From the NCBI RefSeq assembly GCF_027409185.1, contig NC_084469.1:30742293-30806292 (forward strand): a DNA stretch of 64,000 bases, given 5' to 3'. A program made the position numbers and the translations under genes. The notes beneath the pieces were generated by a model. It was not told the DNA's origin and did no database searches. It saw nothing but the letters and a program-made list of their open reading frames with translations. This stretch comes from Cynocephalus volans. Its lineage: Eukaryota; Chordata; Mammalia; Dermoptera; Cynocephalidae. How positions within the stretch are numbered: the first letter of the stretch is position 1; every line of letters begins with the position of its first letter. Of this stretch, positions 35,511-48,376 are shown one piece after another.

Positions 35511-38500
35511 TTTAAAATTTTGTATTTCATTTTCCATAACCCTAATGAAATTATGAAAAACCTTAAATATGCCTGTTTTGTCACCAGTTAGCTACAAACA
35601 CCTGGGTCCAACATGCAAGAAAAGCCATGTACTTACCCACAGACCCAATTGTCCACTAATCAACTGTACATATCCCAAACTTCTGCCAAAGATTGGAGTG
35701 GGGGAGGTTCACTATTTCAGGAGCAATCTCTATAAACCTGAGAGGCTCCAATTTTTGCTCTATAACGTACCTTGTGGCCTCCATCTTCAAGGACTAAATC
35801 ATGAAGCTTTTGATGAGAACCCCACACAAGAGGTAGTTTTTCCCTCCTTCAAACTCTTATAGCACTCTGTTTAGAACACCATACTTCATTTACTGCTTAC
35901 CACCTCTTTGTACTGGTGGCTGTTGCGAGGAGTTCACTCCACAGATAGGTGCTCCACTGCTACTACAACCAGCCCCATTCATGGGCATAAGGTGAACACT
36001 GAGTCACATATACACTTGTTACATCAGGTTTCCCAGCTTCTAACCTCAGTGTAGACAAGAGGAATAGTTCATGCAATGCCAAATCTTGTCATAGACTGGG
36101 CATGTCCCCACTCCTTCCTCTCTTGTGTCTTATCAAGCATTCCCAGCTCTAACCCCATTTACACAATGAACCTACGACCTACTGTCGTTAAAATGTATTT
36201 CACAGCATATATTCTACATATGCACAAACTTCTTCTGCCCCCTGGAAAGAGGTATGTGAAGGGGAAGGAGGATACTGGGAGAACTAAGGATTAGGCCTAT
36301 GTCTTAATGCAATCAGCCAAACTTTAATAGATTTGAGTCATAGCCTAGGTGTGGTTTAGGTTCTAAAGACAGCATATCAGGTAAAAACTTCAAATTACCT
36401 TGAAAATTCTTAGCAAGGCACCTCACTGTATAATGACATATTGTCTATTAGTAAGTCAGAGCTAGTTTTTCTTTCTTACTTGAAACAGCTAATATTTACT
36501 TAGCATAGCACAAGCACCAATGAAGTATGTGCCTGTACAGAGGCCTGTGGAACAAAGAAAAAAATGTACCTCTAAACACTAAACTCTTACACGGTGTGTG
36601 AGATTCTCATGGTTCATATTTTGTGTACATGTGTGTGTGTGTGTTTTGAGCATCTATGATTACATTCACATCAGCTAAATTCAAGATAAAAATATATACC
36701 AGTTTGCCCTGCACAGCCCCATCTTATGCCCATTATTAGGCCCCTTTCACTCTCAAAACATATTCCAATTTGGACTATGAAGAGGTAATACAACAGAATT
36801 TCTTTATGGTGATGGGACAGTTCTGTATCTCGGTTGTGGTAGTACTTGTACAATCTATACATGTGATTAAAAAATCATAAACTGAACACAAAGACTTATA
36901 AAAAAGAATGAGTGCTTGCAAAAGCTGGTGAAATCCAAGTACGGTCTGTGTTCCAGTTAACCATATTATGCCAACATCAATTTCCTGTTTTGAATAATGT
37001 ATTCTAGTTATAAAATGATGCCAATGGAGTAAGTCAGGTGAGGTACAAATGACCTCTCTGTCCTATTTTTTAAACTTCTTGTGACTCTATTATTTCAAAC
37101 TAAAATTTTTTAAAATGTATACTCCATTTTTGACAAGTAATTATATGATCTCCTTTGTTAAATGTACATAGTTTAGTTATTCTTAGTCTCCCTTTCTGGA
37201 CTTCATAGTTATTTCATGCAACTTCCCTGAGTCAATGTGGCAAAACAGTTAAATGTTCATCAAAAGTGCATGGTCTCATTCTGTAGTACAGACTTGAGTA
37301 TGGCAGTATGAGAAAAAAAAATTCTCACTGCCTCCCAACCTTGCATCTAAGTCAAGCTATATGAGTGAATTCTGGAGAAGGAAATGTAGGTCCAAGTGAT
37401 GTATGTCACTTCTGGGACCAGTTCATAAAACTCTTCTATGCAATCCCCTGCCCATTACCTACTTTTTCCAACTAGATGCCAATACTTAGACTGAATTTGG
37501 AAACTGGATGTTGAAGATGTCACAGCCTCCTCTAGCCTGACAGCATGGAACATATGCTCCCCACACCATAATGCCCACTGAATTTTACATGAGCAAGAAA
37601 ATTTTGTTGTCTCACACTACTAAGATTTCAGGGTTTATCCATTATATAAACTAGTGTATCTTTAGTAACACGTGGAGAATATTAAAATAACCAGAAAACT
37701 GCATTTTAATAAATTAAAAATAAATGAAAAAAGAAAAACTGTATGAACAATAGTCCATTCTTGTAAATACATATATACACATAGACACACAAATATACAC
37801 TAACAGCTTCTTGGATAACTACATAGAAAATAATACAAATCAAGAAATGGAATGTAGAACAAGAGCAAGTGTGGGTAAATAAGTAAGAAAGAGTTCAATT
37901 TGTGCATGCCATAGAGAATAAAATGGGAAGATGAAAATAAAAACTGGGAACTGGAGAAAGCTCTGGGCAGATGAGAATAAAAACTGGGAATTGGAGAAAG
38001 TTCTGGACTGCAGAGATGTGGAGGTCAGCAGAATAAATGAAAAGATTGAAATAAAGGGCTTAGACGCCATCACTTAGAGGGGACAATATGGAAACAAATG
38101 ACCTAGACAATGCCATATGTGTACCAAAGATCTAAAATGAATGGCTGTTCCCATTATTTCTGAGGGGGGTGGAGTAGGGGTGAGTACAAGAAACCCAGAA
38201 CCAGATAATGTGAGATCTTAAGTAGGTTCAATAATGATCCACTCTGGAACCCTGGAAAGTTCAAATTCCACATTTTTCAATCTTTAAAATGGTGATAAGA
38301 TTTCCTCTTCTTTGTGGAATAATCATAAGAATGCAATAAAATCATGGCTGTAAAGTTTAATCATAAAGTCCAAAATACAGAGGAGGAAAAAGAGATCCTT
38401 AAAGAGTGGGACTGTTAAGCAAACTGGCTCCCTTCCCCATGTTTGAGGGCCCCAGGTCTGACATAGCTTCCAGGTAAAGACAAGTTAAACTATTATAGCA

Positions 38501-39051
38501 AAGCAAATGGAAAGTTCATTTTAGGTTCAGGTCAGGTAGAAAAAATACAAATATGAAGAAAAAGGAGAAGAAAAAAAGGTTAAAAGACAGAATGATGTGA
38601 ACACTTGCTCAAGATGATACAAGTGAGAGTTTTTATTCAACAATGAAAAGTCTAGTTTAGCAGAAGGAACAAGGGTCTGAGATGATTGGGTCTTAGTATT
38701 AACATGGTATGAGAGAGTATCATTTAAAGCAGAGTTAAGTTTCAAAGAAAGAATACGTAATAAATTAGTAATTTAACAGATGGAGACAGCATATTCAATT
38801 TAAAATTTTTTTAATTATACCTCCTGAGGGTCACCTGAGATTAACAGAGGAAAACCTTCCTAGCAGGTTACTGCAAACCCATTCCTAATTCAACTGCACA
38901 CCTCCATTTCATCTGCTTTACTTATTGGACAATTATGTGATATTTCATTTGAATTCAAAAGTTTTACGATGTGAACAAAAAGAGGTCTGGAATGATATTC
39001 AAGTATCAATATATCTACTGGGAAAAATTATGTAAAAATTCCACGTTGCCA
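35511..39051. other. Unrecognised intergenic sequence
   Basis: No gene or repeat recognised over most of this stretch. There is a short (TG)n at about 36630-36643. Open frames (e.g. 35569-35862, 36076-36294, 37840-38073) are short and carry no known motif. Confidence 0.4.
37929..38008. repeat. Tandem duplication, 40 bp x 2
   Basis: Imperfect adjacent copies of agatga(a/g)aataaaaactgg...ggagaaag(c/t)tctgg with period 40. Local duplication. Confidence 0.85.
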
Positions 39052-39996
39052 TCATAGACAGAAGGAGATTTTCCTTTTACAAATGACTCTTCCCAGAGCT
39101 CCCTTCATGTCTCTGTTCCGCAGACTGTAGATGAAGGGGTTCAGCATGGGGGTCACCACAGTGTACATCATAGCCATGACAGTCTCCTTCACAGTAGAAT
39201 TGTTAGCTGATGGGTATAAGTAGAGACCTATAACCGTCCCATAGAACAGGGACACCACAGAGAGGTGGGAGCCACAGGTGGAGAAGGCCTTATGGATACC
39301 CCTAGCAGAAGGGACCTTGAGGATGGAGGTGACAATTTGTGCGTAGGACACAATGATGAGTAAGAATGGGATGACGAGAATGAGACCTCCCATGATAAAT
39401 ATCACCAACTCATTAACTCGAGTGTCAGAGCAGGCCAGCTTCAGCAGAGCAGACATATCACAGAAAAAGTGGGGGATCACGTTGTCTGCACAAAAAGACA
39501 ATCTGGCTGTGAGCAGAGTGTGCAACAAGGCATGGAACGTGGTCAGCACCCAGGACAGCACCACCAGGCAGAGACAGAGACTGGGGCTCATGATGGCGGT
39601 GTAGTGCAGGGGGAAGCAGATGGCCACATAGCGGTCGTAGGCCATGGCCACGAGGAGGAAGCTCTCCAGGTCTGCAAAAAACAGGAAGAAGTACATTTGG
39701 GTCAGGCAGGCTGCGTAAGAGATGGATGGGACTTGGCTCTGCATGATCTGCAGCAGTTTGGGCATTGTGACTGAGGAAAAGCAGACGTCAGAGAAGGACA
39801 AGTTGCTGAGAAACAAATACATGGGCGTGTGGAGATGGGAGTCCAGTCGAATGAGGACAATGATAAGAAGGTTCCCCAGGATGGTGGTGAGATACATGGT
39901 CAGCAACAGGGCATAGAACATGTTTTTTTGCTCTGGCTGGATGGGCAGGCCCAAAATGAGGAATTCTGAGATTATAGTTTGGTTCCTTCCTGTCAT
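39052..39996 (-). CDS. OR1E2: Olfactory receptor, OR1E family (OR1E2/OR1E1-like), intact
   Basis: An uninterrupted 314-residue frame encodes a class II odorant receptor expected in the plasma membrane and cilia of olfactory neurons. Visible hallmarks: glycosylation site N5-[11 protein letters not shown] at 55-63; C97 and C179 for the extracellular disulfide; [10 protein letters not shown] at 118-127; [10 protein letters not shown] at 236-245; [12 protein letters not shown] at 283-294; and a short basic tail. GLPIQPEQ near the N-terminus and the [20 protein letters not shown] segment of extracellular loop 2 are typical of OR1E as I remember it. Human OR1E1 and OR1E2 are nearly identical, so sequence alone cannot separate them. 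OR1E2 is chosen because it lies between OR3A3 and SPATA22 in human, with the same strands as here. The start follows a putative acceptor about 48 bp upstream. Confidence 0.9.
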   Translation of the reverse strand: MTGRNQTIISEFLILGLPIQPEQKNMFYALLLTMYLTTILGNLLIIVLIRLDSHLHTPMYLFLSNLSFSDVCFSSVTMPKLLQIMQSQVPSISYAACLTQMYFFLFFADLESFLLVAMAYDRYVAICFPLHYTAIMSPSLCLCLVVLSWVLTTFHALLHTLLTARLSFCADNVIPHFFCDMSALLKLACSDTRVNELVIFIMGGLILVIPFLLIIVSYAQIVTSILKVPSARGIHKAFSTCGSHLSVVSLFYGTVIGLYLYPSANNSTVKETVMAMMYTVVTPMLNPFIYSLRNRDMKGALGRVICKRKISFCL

Positions 39997-40480
39997 GCTC
40001 TGTCTCCAGTATTTTTAAGAGAAAATAATGGGTCCCTTAAAAACCTGGAAAAAAAAGAATCATACTCATATTTCTGTGACACACAGATAATTGAAGAACC
40101 CTTAACCATAACAATGATCTCCATAATCAATAAATGTAAGCCACTTTTTAGACTTACTCTCATTAGATGTAACAATATTGAATTTCTTTTCCTTCTATTT
40201 TCCTAAAACACTCTCATCTATTAACTTCTGTATGATCACACTTGTTTTCCTGATACTTCCCTGGCCATTCATTCTCAAGAACTGTAATTAGTTTCTTCTC
40301 TAACAGTATCTTATATTGGTGTTCCTGGGCTTTTTCCTGAACGATGTTCACTTGTAACTCTACATACAGAGCCGTGAAAGAGCTCACCTATTCCCATGGC
40401 ATTGATTACGGTCTAAACCTCATGGGTAAACTTCTCTATCACCTTCAGTTCTGTATTACCAATTGGTTACTGGTTATCTC
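39997..40480. other. OR1E upstream region, no repeat recognised
   Basis: Contains the putative OR1E acceptor at 40044. No 5' exon or promoter was identified. Confidence 0.4.
40044..40060 (-). promoter_or_regulatory. Putative splice acceptor upstream of the OR1E coding exon
   Basis: Read on the minus strand, a run of T ends in tttttttccag|gttttt. The exon would begin at 40044 and leave a 48-nt untranslated leader before the ATG at 39996. This is the usual arrangement for an intronless OR coding exon with a spliced 5'UTR. It is a sequence-pattern call only. Confidence 0.45.
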
Positions 40481-41400
40481 CCCATGGACATATCACAACC
40501 ATCTTCAGCTCAACAGATCCCAAATGAAACTCATGATCTCACTTTGCCCCTCTCTCCCAATCCACTCCTCCAGTCTCTCATATCTCAGTAAAAGGAATCC
40601 AGGCTGAAAGCACAAACCTGAGAGTTTTGTTCATTCATTCATTTCTCTCACCATCAACACCTAATCTAGCAAGTCTTAAAATATCTGTGACTTCATTCTT
40701 TCTAATTCGTCCACTGCTTATCCCAACTACCACTGCCCTAGTCCAGGCTGACATCCTGCCTGCACTATTGGAACAGCCTCTTAATTCATCTCCCTGCTTC
40801 CATGCTCACTCTGCTTCAATCCCTTCATACTGTGGCATTCTAAGATAAAAATCTCATTATTATTTTTCTGCCTAAACTCTTCATGGATTCTCATTGTTCT
40901 TAAGATAAAGGCAAAATTGTTTTCAAGGGCACAAAAGTGCTTCATGACCTGACATTGCCTATCTCCACAGCCTCATCTGGCCCCACAGTGACTCTTGCAG
41001 TCCACTCTCCAGCAATGCGGCACTTTAAGTCACAAATTCTCGTCTGCAGCTTTTCACACTTGCTGTCCCTCCTGCTCAGCACCTTCTTGCCCCTGCTCCC
41101 TCTTCTCATGGCTTACCCCCACTTATTCTTCAGGTATATTATTACATGTCACTTGCTCAGATAAACCTTCCCTGTCTCTCCAGACTGAGTGAGACCTGCT
41201 GCTGTTTCCACAGCATCCTGTACTCATCAAATAGCACTCTATGACCTTGATTACTAGTTTATAGCTAAACTTCCCTACCAGACTGTAAATTCCATGCAGA
41301 AAAGGCCAAGTTTGCCATCATGACTGTAGCAGGGCCAGCACCTGGCCTGGTGCCTTGGTGTGGCCAACATTTCATTAATATTTGTTGGCTGTCCTTCAGG
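40480..41400 (+). repeat. L2 LINE fragment
   Basis: Sense-orientation L2 3' sequence: ctaaactcttcatggattct, cttcatgacctgacattgcc, 'gactgtaaattccatgcag', 'cacctggcctggtgcc' and 'atttcattaatatttgttgg' in the consensus order. Diverged. Confidence 0.75.
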
Positions 41401-42169
41401 CTGAGACATGGATTCCTCAAACTTTAAAGGCAGCAAATTCTCATTTAAATTAGAATAACTACTCCTACTAAATCCTCCCAGAATAAAAACTCACTATCTT
41501 TAACCATTTAGCCCTAGCTTTTGACACTTTGTTACATAATTCCTGGATGTAACTGCAGATCCCTGGAAACTATTAAACTACCCAACCACACTACATCTTA
41601 TTCAGACAACCCAGTATGCATGTTTATGCTCTCACTTTGTTCCTTGTGTTGATATCCATGATTGAGTGATCCCAACGTGAAAAAATAAATCCAGTAGATA
41701 AGTTCATTAACTTGGGAAGGAAATAATGGAATAAACATTATTTTTATCCTTGAGATCTCACTCTGGTTCTTCTGCAGATTTCCATACCTCATAGCGCTGC
41801 AGAGCAAAGAAAGCTTGAAGAGAGGCATTAAGGCATATGGGAAATTCCTTCCCTAAAAAGACATAACTGAGTTCAACTGCTAGGATTTTTACCCTGCTGA
41901 TGCTATTTAATCTAGCAACTTAGTAGTCTTTTACATTCCGACATAAAGTGATGGTGTTGCAGTAGGGAAGAGCATCAACTGGAATTTTATACACCTGATT
42001 TCTCAGAATGTTGCTTCCCTGGGAAATAAGTGGGACCCATCTCTGGTATCAAGTGTCTTATTAGAAATCACAAACCAGAGAAACATCACTTGTAGATCTG
42101 CCACTGATAAGGGAAATGATTTCAGCTTCTCAGTTAATAATACCTGTCATCTTTTTCACCTGGTAAATC
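41401..42169. other. Unrecognised sequence
   Basis: No recognisable gene, repeat or RNA. The 41598-41828 minus frame has no familiar motif. Confidence 0.4.
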
Positions 42170-42385
42170 CATAGTTTTCAGTCTCGCCTACACATAAGAA
42201 TCACAAACGGCAGTGTATTTAAATTTTTATTTACATAAGAAAACCACCTGTTGACCCTGTTAAATGCTGGTTTTGATTCAGTAGGTCTGGTGTGGGGGCT
42301 AAATTTCTACATTTTAAAAGTTCAGATTTTACATTTGGTGATGCCAGCTCTAACAGTCTGTGGACCACACTTTTGAGTAGTAAGG
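42170..42385 (-). repeat. MER5A-like hAT fragment
   Basis: gattcagtaggtctggtgtg followed by tttctacatttt and ending 'gtctgtggaccacactttgag'-like sequence. This is MER5A in antisense, with a mid-element insertion or divergence. Confidence 0.7.
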
Positions 42386-44805
42386 ACATACAATATATTT
42401 TTAAAATTCAGATTATTGTGCCATCTCCCAATAAATGTAATCAGAATCTCTGGGAGTGTTTTAAAGCTCCTTAATTCAAATATATAACCAATGGTAAAGA
42501 ATCTCTGTATTAAATGCCTACCTCACAGAAATGTCATTATGTTGAAATGACACAATCTTGTGAGGGTACAATGCATAATAATATTAATGAACACTATTAT
42601 TAGTCATAAAAAGATTTTAAGTGGTGAGCATTAATCAAAATATTTCAGGGACGTGGCAGAGTTTTGGCAGGCAGAGAGGTGGAGAAGAGGAAAGTTATCA
42701 TATCTGAAAAAGAATCCTGCAGAACATCACACAACCAAGGAAAACAAGACCCTTGGGCTAGAAAGACACTAAGGCACCAGCTCATTCACCCTCCTGCCCA
42801 ACTTACCCAGTGTGCTTGAGTGACTCCAGAGCCCAGACCCAAGATCCTGCTCCCTTTACTCATTATAGACATGTGAAGTAACAGCCTCTGTAGTCATCAG
42901 CTATATCTGTCTGCACCATCCCTTCTCACATCTCCCTGGGCCCAAGGGGCTCTGCATCCCGGAGGAGTTTAGATCCTGGAGGAACTCATTAAAAACAAAG
43001 TAATTACCTAGGACCTGTCTAGGACAAATTCTCGCAGAGTCCTGCAGTGGTGACTGATTACTGTCACTGATCACACCTGACTATACTTTGGGGGGTCATG
43101 AGGATGGAGAAGCTCATGGATGGATGCTTAGTCATTGCCTGTTTAGGGAATGGACTGTGTGGCTGGAGCCTACCATTTGGGGAGGTGAAGAATGGTTGGA
43201 AAAGCCATAAAAGCAAGGAGAAAGCACACCGTAAATCTCCTAAAATTTCTTAAGAGTATGTAAGAGTTTAGGCTTTATCCTGTGGACAGGAAGACATCAG
43301 TGGTATCTCAGTAGAGTACCACAATGAAAGACATATTTTGGAAATATTCCAAGGGTGGCAGAATCTCTCACTACAACCCAGCTCCCTATAAACATACCCC
43401 AGGGGAGAGATAAACCTGCCACTAACAAGGATCCGACTTCTATGATCCAACCATCTGCAGATATACAGAAAAGACAGGAATAGGAGAAAAGATGAATTCT
43501 CCCAGATAATGTTCAATTCTTCCCCTCCCCTGCCCAAAAAAAAGAAAGGAAGACCAGATTTGCATCCCATTATTTCTAGTTTCTAACCTCTCTAGGAAAA
43601 CCTTAATAACATCCAGACACCACTATCATCCCTACCACTCTGTATGTCAGACTACCTCCTAGTGCCAGCTTTTGCTTACCCTGCAATTATGAGGAGTACG
43701 TAGTCACATTTATAACTCCTTCTTCCACACTTATTCCATGTTCCCTTTTTCATCACTTCAGCTAGATTCAATCTTAAATCCTTGGAAATCTGAATCCTCA
43801 GTGTTACTGCCTTCATTGAATTGCTATAATAGTTTTCTATTAACTTTTAGTAAATGACACCCAAAAGAATCTCCTGGGTGTCAGACATGATCTTTCCTTT
43901 CTTCATCCTATAGATAAACACAATTCTATTGCTAAATGGAATCAAATTACTTCAGGCAGTGGGTAACCCCCTTGATTATCTGTTGGTTCAATGACAAATG
44001 AAGCCAAAATTGCCAAGTGGCAGTCTCAACCTCCACTAGAACGGAACCACTGAAGCATTTCTTGTAGAAGCATTCCTTCCTTGGGAATTGTATCAGACTC
44101 TTGTGCATCACTTCAAATTCTTTCAGCCATCATCTCTTATTCCAGCCACAGCTTCAGTAACCAGTTCTGCATGCACTTCAACCAGCTTCACGTGGATACA
44201 GTCTGAGAGTATTACCTCAGACCTTCTCTCCCTAATTCTTGTGTCCTGCTATAGGGTTTCTCTAATTCCATGAAGTAGAATATCATGGAAAACCAGCTCA
44301 ATACTCATACATACACAACCTGAAAGCACAAGGGATTTAAATCTCAAAGGGTCAACCCTTAACTACAGATGCTGGAAGCTGACGGATATATGCCTTGGTC
44401 ACTCCTAGGGGTCACCAACTCAATAAGCCACCCTAGTATTGGGTATCCCTTTTCCCCTATTTAACATCCCTCTATCTCTCCCTCCTCTCTATGAGATAAA
44501 ATTCTCAAATAAACTACTTACAAATAAGACTGTCCCAGTCTCTGCTTTTTAGTAACCTAGGCTGTGACAGAAAGTAAGATCTGTAAACCAGAAGACCCCG
44601 AAATTGTGGGGGTAAGAAGCAAAAATTCTGTGACTGCATTATTTGGTCTAATAATGAGAGAAGTCAGTCCTGACACTACCCCTTGATTCCCAGACTCATG
44701 AATCATGGCTATGGGATAAACAGCACCATATAATGGGTTCCTGGTTCAAAGCACATACCTTATCTGTAGGAGAGTACACCAGCCTTTCTGGTACTTCTAA
44801 TGTTT
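42386..44805. other. Mostly unrecognised; possible LTR remnant near 44280-44580
   Basis: No gene found. Sequence around 44440-44580 (cccctatttaacatccctct, 'ctcaaataaactacttac', 'agtctctgctttttag') resembles an LTR promoter/poly(A) region, but edges cannot be set. The 43268-43570 frame has no recognisable motif. Confidence 0.35.
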
Positions 44806-45060
44806 GTTACTTTGTTAGCTGCTTTGTCTCCAGCACTTTCAACAGTGCTTAATTAACAGTGCTGATAGCGGGCACCCTTGTCTTACTCCTGGTCATAGAA
44901 ATGCCTCTAATATTTCCTCCTTAAGCCTGATGCTGGTTTTTGGGCTGACTCAGATGTATTATTATCCCATGTTAAAGAAGTATCTATCTATTCCTATCAA
45001 GCACTTTTTATCTGAAATGGTTGTTGAATTTTAACAAATGCACAATTTTAGTAAAAACAG
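44806..45060 (-). mobile_element. Old L1 ORF2 fragment, minus strand
   Basis: gatagcgggcacccttgtct, 'taagcctgatgctggttttt' and 'gtatctatctattcctatca' read as antisense L1 RT-region sequence. It lies just downstream of SPATA22. Confidence 0.7.
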
Positions 45061-45105
45061 TGAAATTATTTTTCAAAAACTCCACATTTCAAATGATTTA
45101 AATAC

Positions 45106-45111
45106 TTTAAT
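45106..45111 (-). terminator. SPATA22: Candidate SPATA22 poly(A) signal (ATTAAA)
   Basis: ATTAAA on the minus strand lies about 100 nt downstream of the SPATA22 stop codon, in an A/T-rich 3' region ending before an old L1 fragment. It is the second most common mammalian poly(A) hexamer. No cleavage site can be shown from sequence. Confidence 0.45.
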
Positions 45112-45211
45112 TCAACAAATAAAATATAGAAAAACAACAGCCATAAAATCACAAAGATAGTAAAAGAAACAGAGAAATGCTACAATTTGTACTAAACTTC
45201 TTTATCGCTAT

Positions 45212-45403
45212 TTAAATTTCATTGGTTACATTAGTATAATACCTCATCTCAACATCAGCAATTTTAACAAATTCTTGGAAAGTTTTTTGCTCAGAAACAG
45301 ATGCCGGTCTGACAGAAACACATTTGAAAATGTTCTTTTTCTGGTCATAGTTTCCAACACACCTATGAACTCGGCCTCTAATCAGTCTTGGAAGTTCACG
45401 ATC
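45212..45403 (-). CDS. SPATA22: SPATA22, last coding exon with stop codon
   Basis: Minus-strand acceptor cgaaaaacag precedes GAT at 45403. Sixty-three codons follow, DRELPRLIRGRVHRCVGNYD through VEMRYYTNVTNEI, with a TAA stop at 45212-45214. This is the C-terminus of SPATA22, including the VSVRPASVSEQKTFQEFVKI segment I recall from human, and it is expected to be part of the MEIOB-binding domain. The open frame continues 30 nt upstream past the acceptor, but those residues (MICYLFFEKQ) are intron-derived. The four exons total 763 nt of continuous coding sequence without a stop, so the gene looks functional in this part. Confidence 0.94.
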   Translation of the reverse strand, partial: DRELPRLIRGRVHRCVGNYDQKKNIFKCVSVRPASVSEQKTFQEFVKIADVEMRYYTNVTNEI

Positions 45404-46129
45404 CTGTTTTTCGAAAAATAAATAGCAAATCATTATTACTTCATCTGAATTTCAATTTTTAAAGCTAATAATATGATCAACTAAATATGAATCACTCCAA
45501 AATGCTGTAATTCTCTCATCTTAGTCACGGCCCCGTTGCTGACAAGACTATAATAGTTAAGCATATATATGGGTGTTCTGTCACAGACAAAAGACCTTCA
45601 CTTGGGTAGAGCTTCTTAAAAGCTGGCAAATTGCTGTTTCTTAAAAGACTAAATAATTCACAATGTAATGGCATGTGAATTATCCATTCTTTTATCACAC
45701 TGCCATAGTTCCCCTTTCAGTAGATGCCAGACTAGGTAGTTCAAACCAACTCTCCAGCTGAGAACAACTAGAATAGCTGGATGAAATATTTTGTTAAAAA
45801 TCTCCTTGTAAGCATTATAGAAATATCAAGGCAGTGAGGAATTACAGAGACTTCCATCTGGGAGAGTACGGGAGTCCAGCATGGGCCTGACTTGGGGGGT
45901 GCTTTCCCCCTGAGCTATCTGCCAGTTACAGAAAGGCAGAGTTGAGAGTCTAAGAAACTGAGCAGACCTTTTGACAGACCTACAGAGCTGGGAGAACAAA
46001 AATGGAGTCTGAAGACTCCCAAGGAAAAGAGATTCTGATAACCACCCCCAGCCCTACCCCAGCCATAGGGCTGGGACCCAAAAGGGTTATGCCTTTAAGG
46101 AACTGTTAAACCAGAAAAAGATCAGCAAT

Positions 46130-47370
46130 CTCTCAATCATGAATAAAATTAAAGCATTCTAAAACTGCTTTCACTAAAAGGTCAGAAGAAGCACTAACTA
46201 TAAGGGAAAGACTGATTGATAAAAAAACTATATTAAGGGCCGAGCCCGTGGCACACTCGGGAGAGTGCAGCGCTGGGAGCCCAGCGACGCTCCAGCCGCG
46301 GGTTTGGATCCTATATAGGAATGGCCGGTGCACTCACTGGCTGAGTACCGGTCACGAAAAAGACAAAAAAAAAAAAACTATATTAAAATGAAGAACTTTT
46401 GTTTATCAAAAGCCACCATTAAGAGTGAAAAAGCAAACCACAAAGTATGCGAAAATATTTGCAATACATATAATGGACAAAGAACTTGTACCCTCCTAGA
46501 AATCAAGAAAAAAAAGACAAATAACTCAATAGAAAAAAGAGCAAGAAGCCTGAACAGACTTCACAAAAAAAAGATATTTAAGTGGCCAGTAAACATATGA
46601 AAGGTTGCACAACCTCATTATTCACCAGGGAATTGTAGAGAAATGAGATAACAATAAATTCACCCATCGGAATGGCTAAAATAAAGACTGACAATACTAA
46701 GTGTTGGTGAGAATGCAGAGAAACCACACTAACCTACACCGCTCATGAACTGATGCAACCCTTTAGAAAAATCTTTGGCAATAACTACTGTATTAGAACA
46801 TATGTGTGCTCTATGATCCAGCAATTTCACTTCTAGGTATATACCAAGCAGAAATGCATGCATATGCATAAGAAACATACTTAAGAATGTTCATAGAGTA
46901 TTACGCATAACAACAAAAAATATGGAAATAACCCAAATGCCCACCAATAATTAAATGGAAAACCAAATTGTAGTATATTCATACAACAGAATATTACATA
47001 TGGCAATACAAATGAATTAACTATCGCTACATGCAACAACATAGATGAATCTTACAAACATTGTGTCAAGTAAAAGAAACGACATTTAAAAAGGTATACT
47101 TACTGTATGATACTATTTAAATAAAGTTAAAAAGCAGACAGAATTAATTTATGACATTAAAAGTCATGATTGTGGTTTCTTTTAGGTAGGAGACAAGTGG
47201 TAGTGAATGGTAGGAGGCACAAGAGGGTTTCGGGGGTGATGGCAATTTTCTCTTTCTTAACCTGGATAACATTTGTGATACCTTATAGAGTTGTATGGTA
47301 TGATTTGTTCACTTTTCTTTATATGTTATACTTCAATAACAATGCTTTTTTAAAAACATTTTGACTAGAG
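46130..47370 (+). mobile_element. Old L1M fragment, split by a SINE, in SPATA22 intron
   Basis: Sense ORF2 C-terminal sequence (e.g. caaaagccaccattaagagt, 'gcaatttcacttctaggtat', 'aaatggaaaaccaaattg') and 3'UTR (ataacatttgtgatacctt). Highly diverged. The SINE at 46237-46370 interrupts it. It sits in the last SPATA22 intron on the opposite strand to the gene. Confidence 0.75.
46237..46370 (+). mobile_element. tRNA-Ile-derived SINE (CYN/t-SINE-like dimer)
   Basis: A 16-bp duplication aaaaaaactatattaa (46221-46236 and 46371-46386). The body starts gggccgagcccgtggcacac, includes gctgggagcccagcgacgct and gcgggtttggatcc, then atggccggtgcactcactgg, and ends in an A-rich tail. The internal 'ctgggagc' variant matches the 15028-15184 copy, so they share a subfamily. 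Confidence 0.92.
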
Positions 47371-47394
47371 GATAATAATAAGCATTCAAGATAT

Positions 47395-47640
47395 TATAGA
47401 GATTAGCATGACAATTACTATTTCTTGATCACCTACATGTCAGGCACTGCACATTCATGTTTTGTAATTTAATCTCCACAACAACCTTTCAAAGTAGGAA
47501 TTTATCTACCCATATACAGATAAAAAAAACTGAAGCTCAGGTAGTTTAAGCAGCTTACTTAGATCATAAAGCTGGTAAATGGTAGAGTAAACACTAGTCC
47601 AAGTCTGATTTCAGAATTGAGGCCAATTTCAGAATTAAGG
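47395..47640 (-). repeat. MIR SINE fragment
   Basis: Antisense MIR: tgatcacctacatgtcaggc, tctccacaacaacctttc, 'aactgaagctcaggtag', 'aaagctggtaaatggtag'. Confidence 0.75.
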
Positions 47641-48240
47641 CCAAACTCTTTTACAAAAGTATATAGGTCTTCTAAGGTCTTCAGCCTCCATATCTCTAGC
47701 TTTCTTTGTTACCAAGCCTCTTACTTAAATCCCAGCCCACACTCTTCTTTCCTCAATTTCAGAACCACTACCCTGACCTGTATCACTTACTAACTTAACA
47801 CTCTGGTAATTATAAACTACTTGTAGTTTCCTGAACAAGTCAGGCTCTCTCTTAGCTTCATTTTTTGCATATGCTGCTCCCTCACCTTAGAATGCACTCT
47901 TTCTCACATCTTTCCCTCCCCAATACACTTTGGCTTAGCTGATTCTTATTAGTCCTTTAAAGATTAAGACAAGATAGTTTACTGCCTTCTTTGAAAATCT
48001 TTCCTTGATCTGTCCCATCCTTCCTATCTCCTTCTATAGCACCCTGCACATTTCTCTATCATATCATTTATTATACCACAGTGTAACATTTATGTGTCTG
48101 TCTTTCTATACAAGATTTTAAACTCTTTGAGAGAAAGATCCATAAACCACTTATATTCCACTTTATACCCTTTGCACCCAGCATAGTGCATGGCACATAG
48201 CAGACTTTCCACATGAGTTAAACAAATGAACAATTTTAAC
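47641..48240 (+). repeat. L2 LINE fragment
   Basis: Sense L2 3' sequence: 'cttcctatctccttctatag', caccctgcacatttctctat, 'tttaaactctttgagag' and 'gtgcatggcacatagcagac', in order. It lies about 140 bp from the penultimate SPATA22 exon. Confidence 0.75.
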
Positions 48241-48376
48241 ATCAGAACTAAAACTAAACAAAATGTTAAAAAGTACTATTAAATTATTAACAGAATTTCT
48301 ATTACAACAGAATCATAGCCTTCATTTTTACATTTTATTGGCACTGGCTTCTCAAAGAATACTTTAAAATACTCAC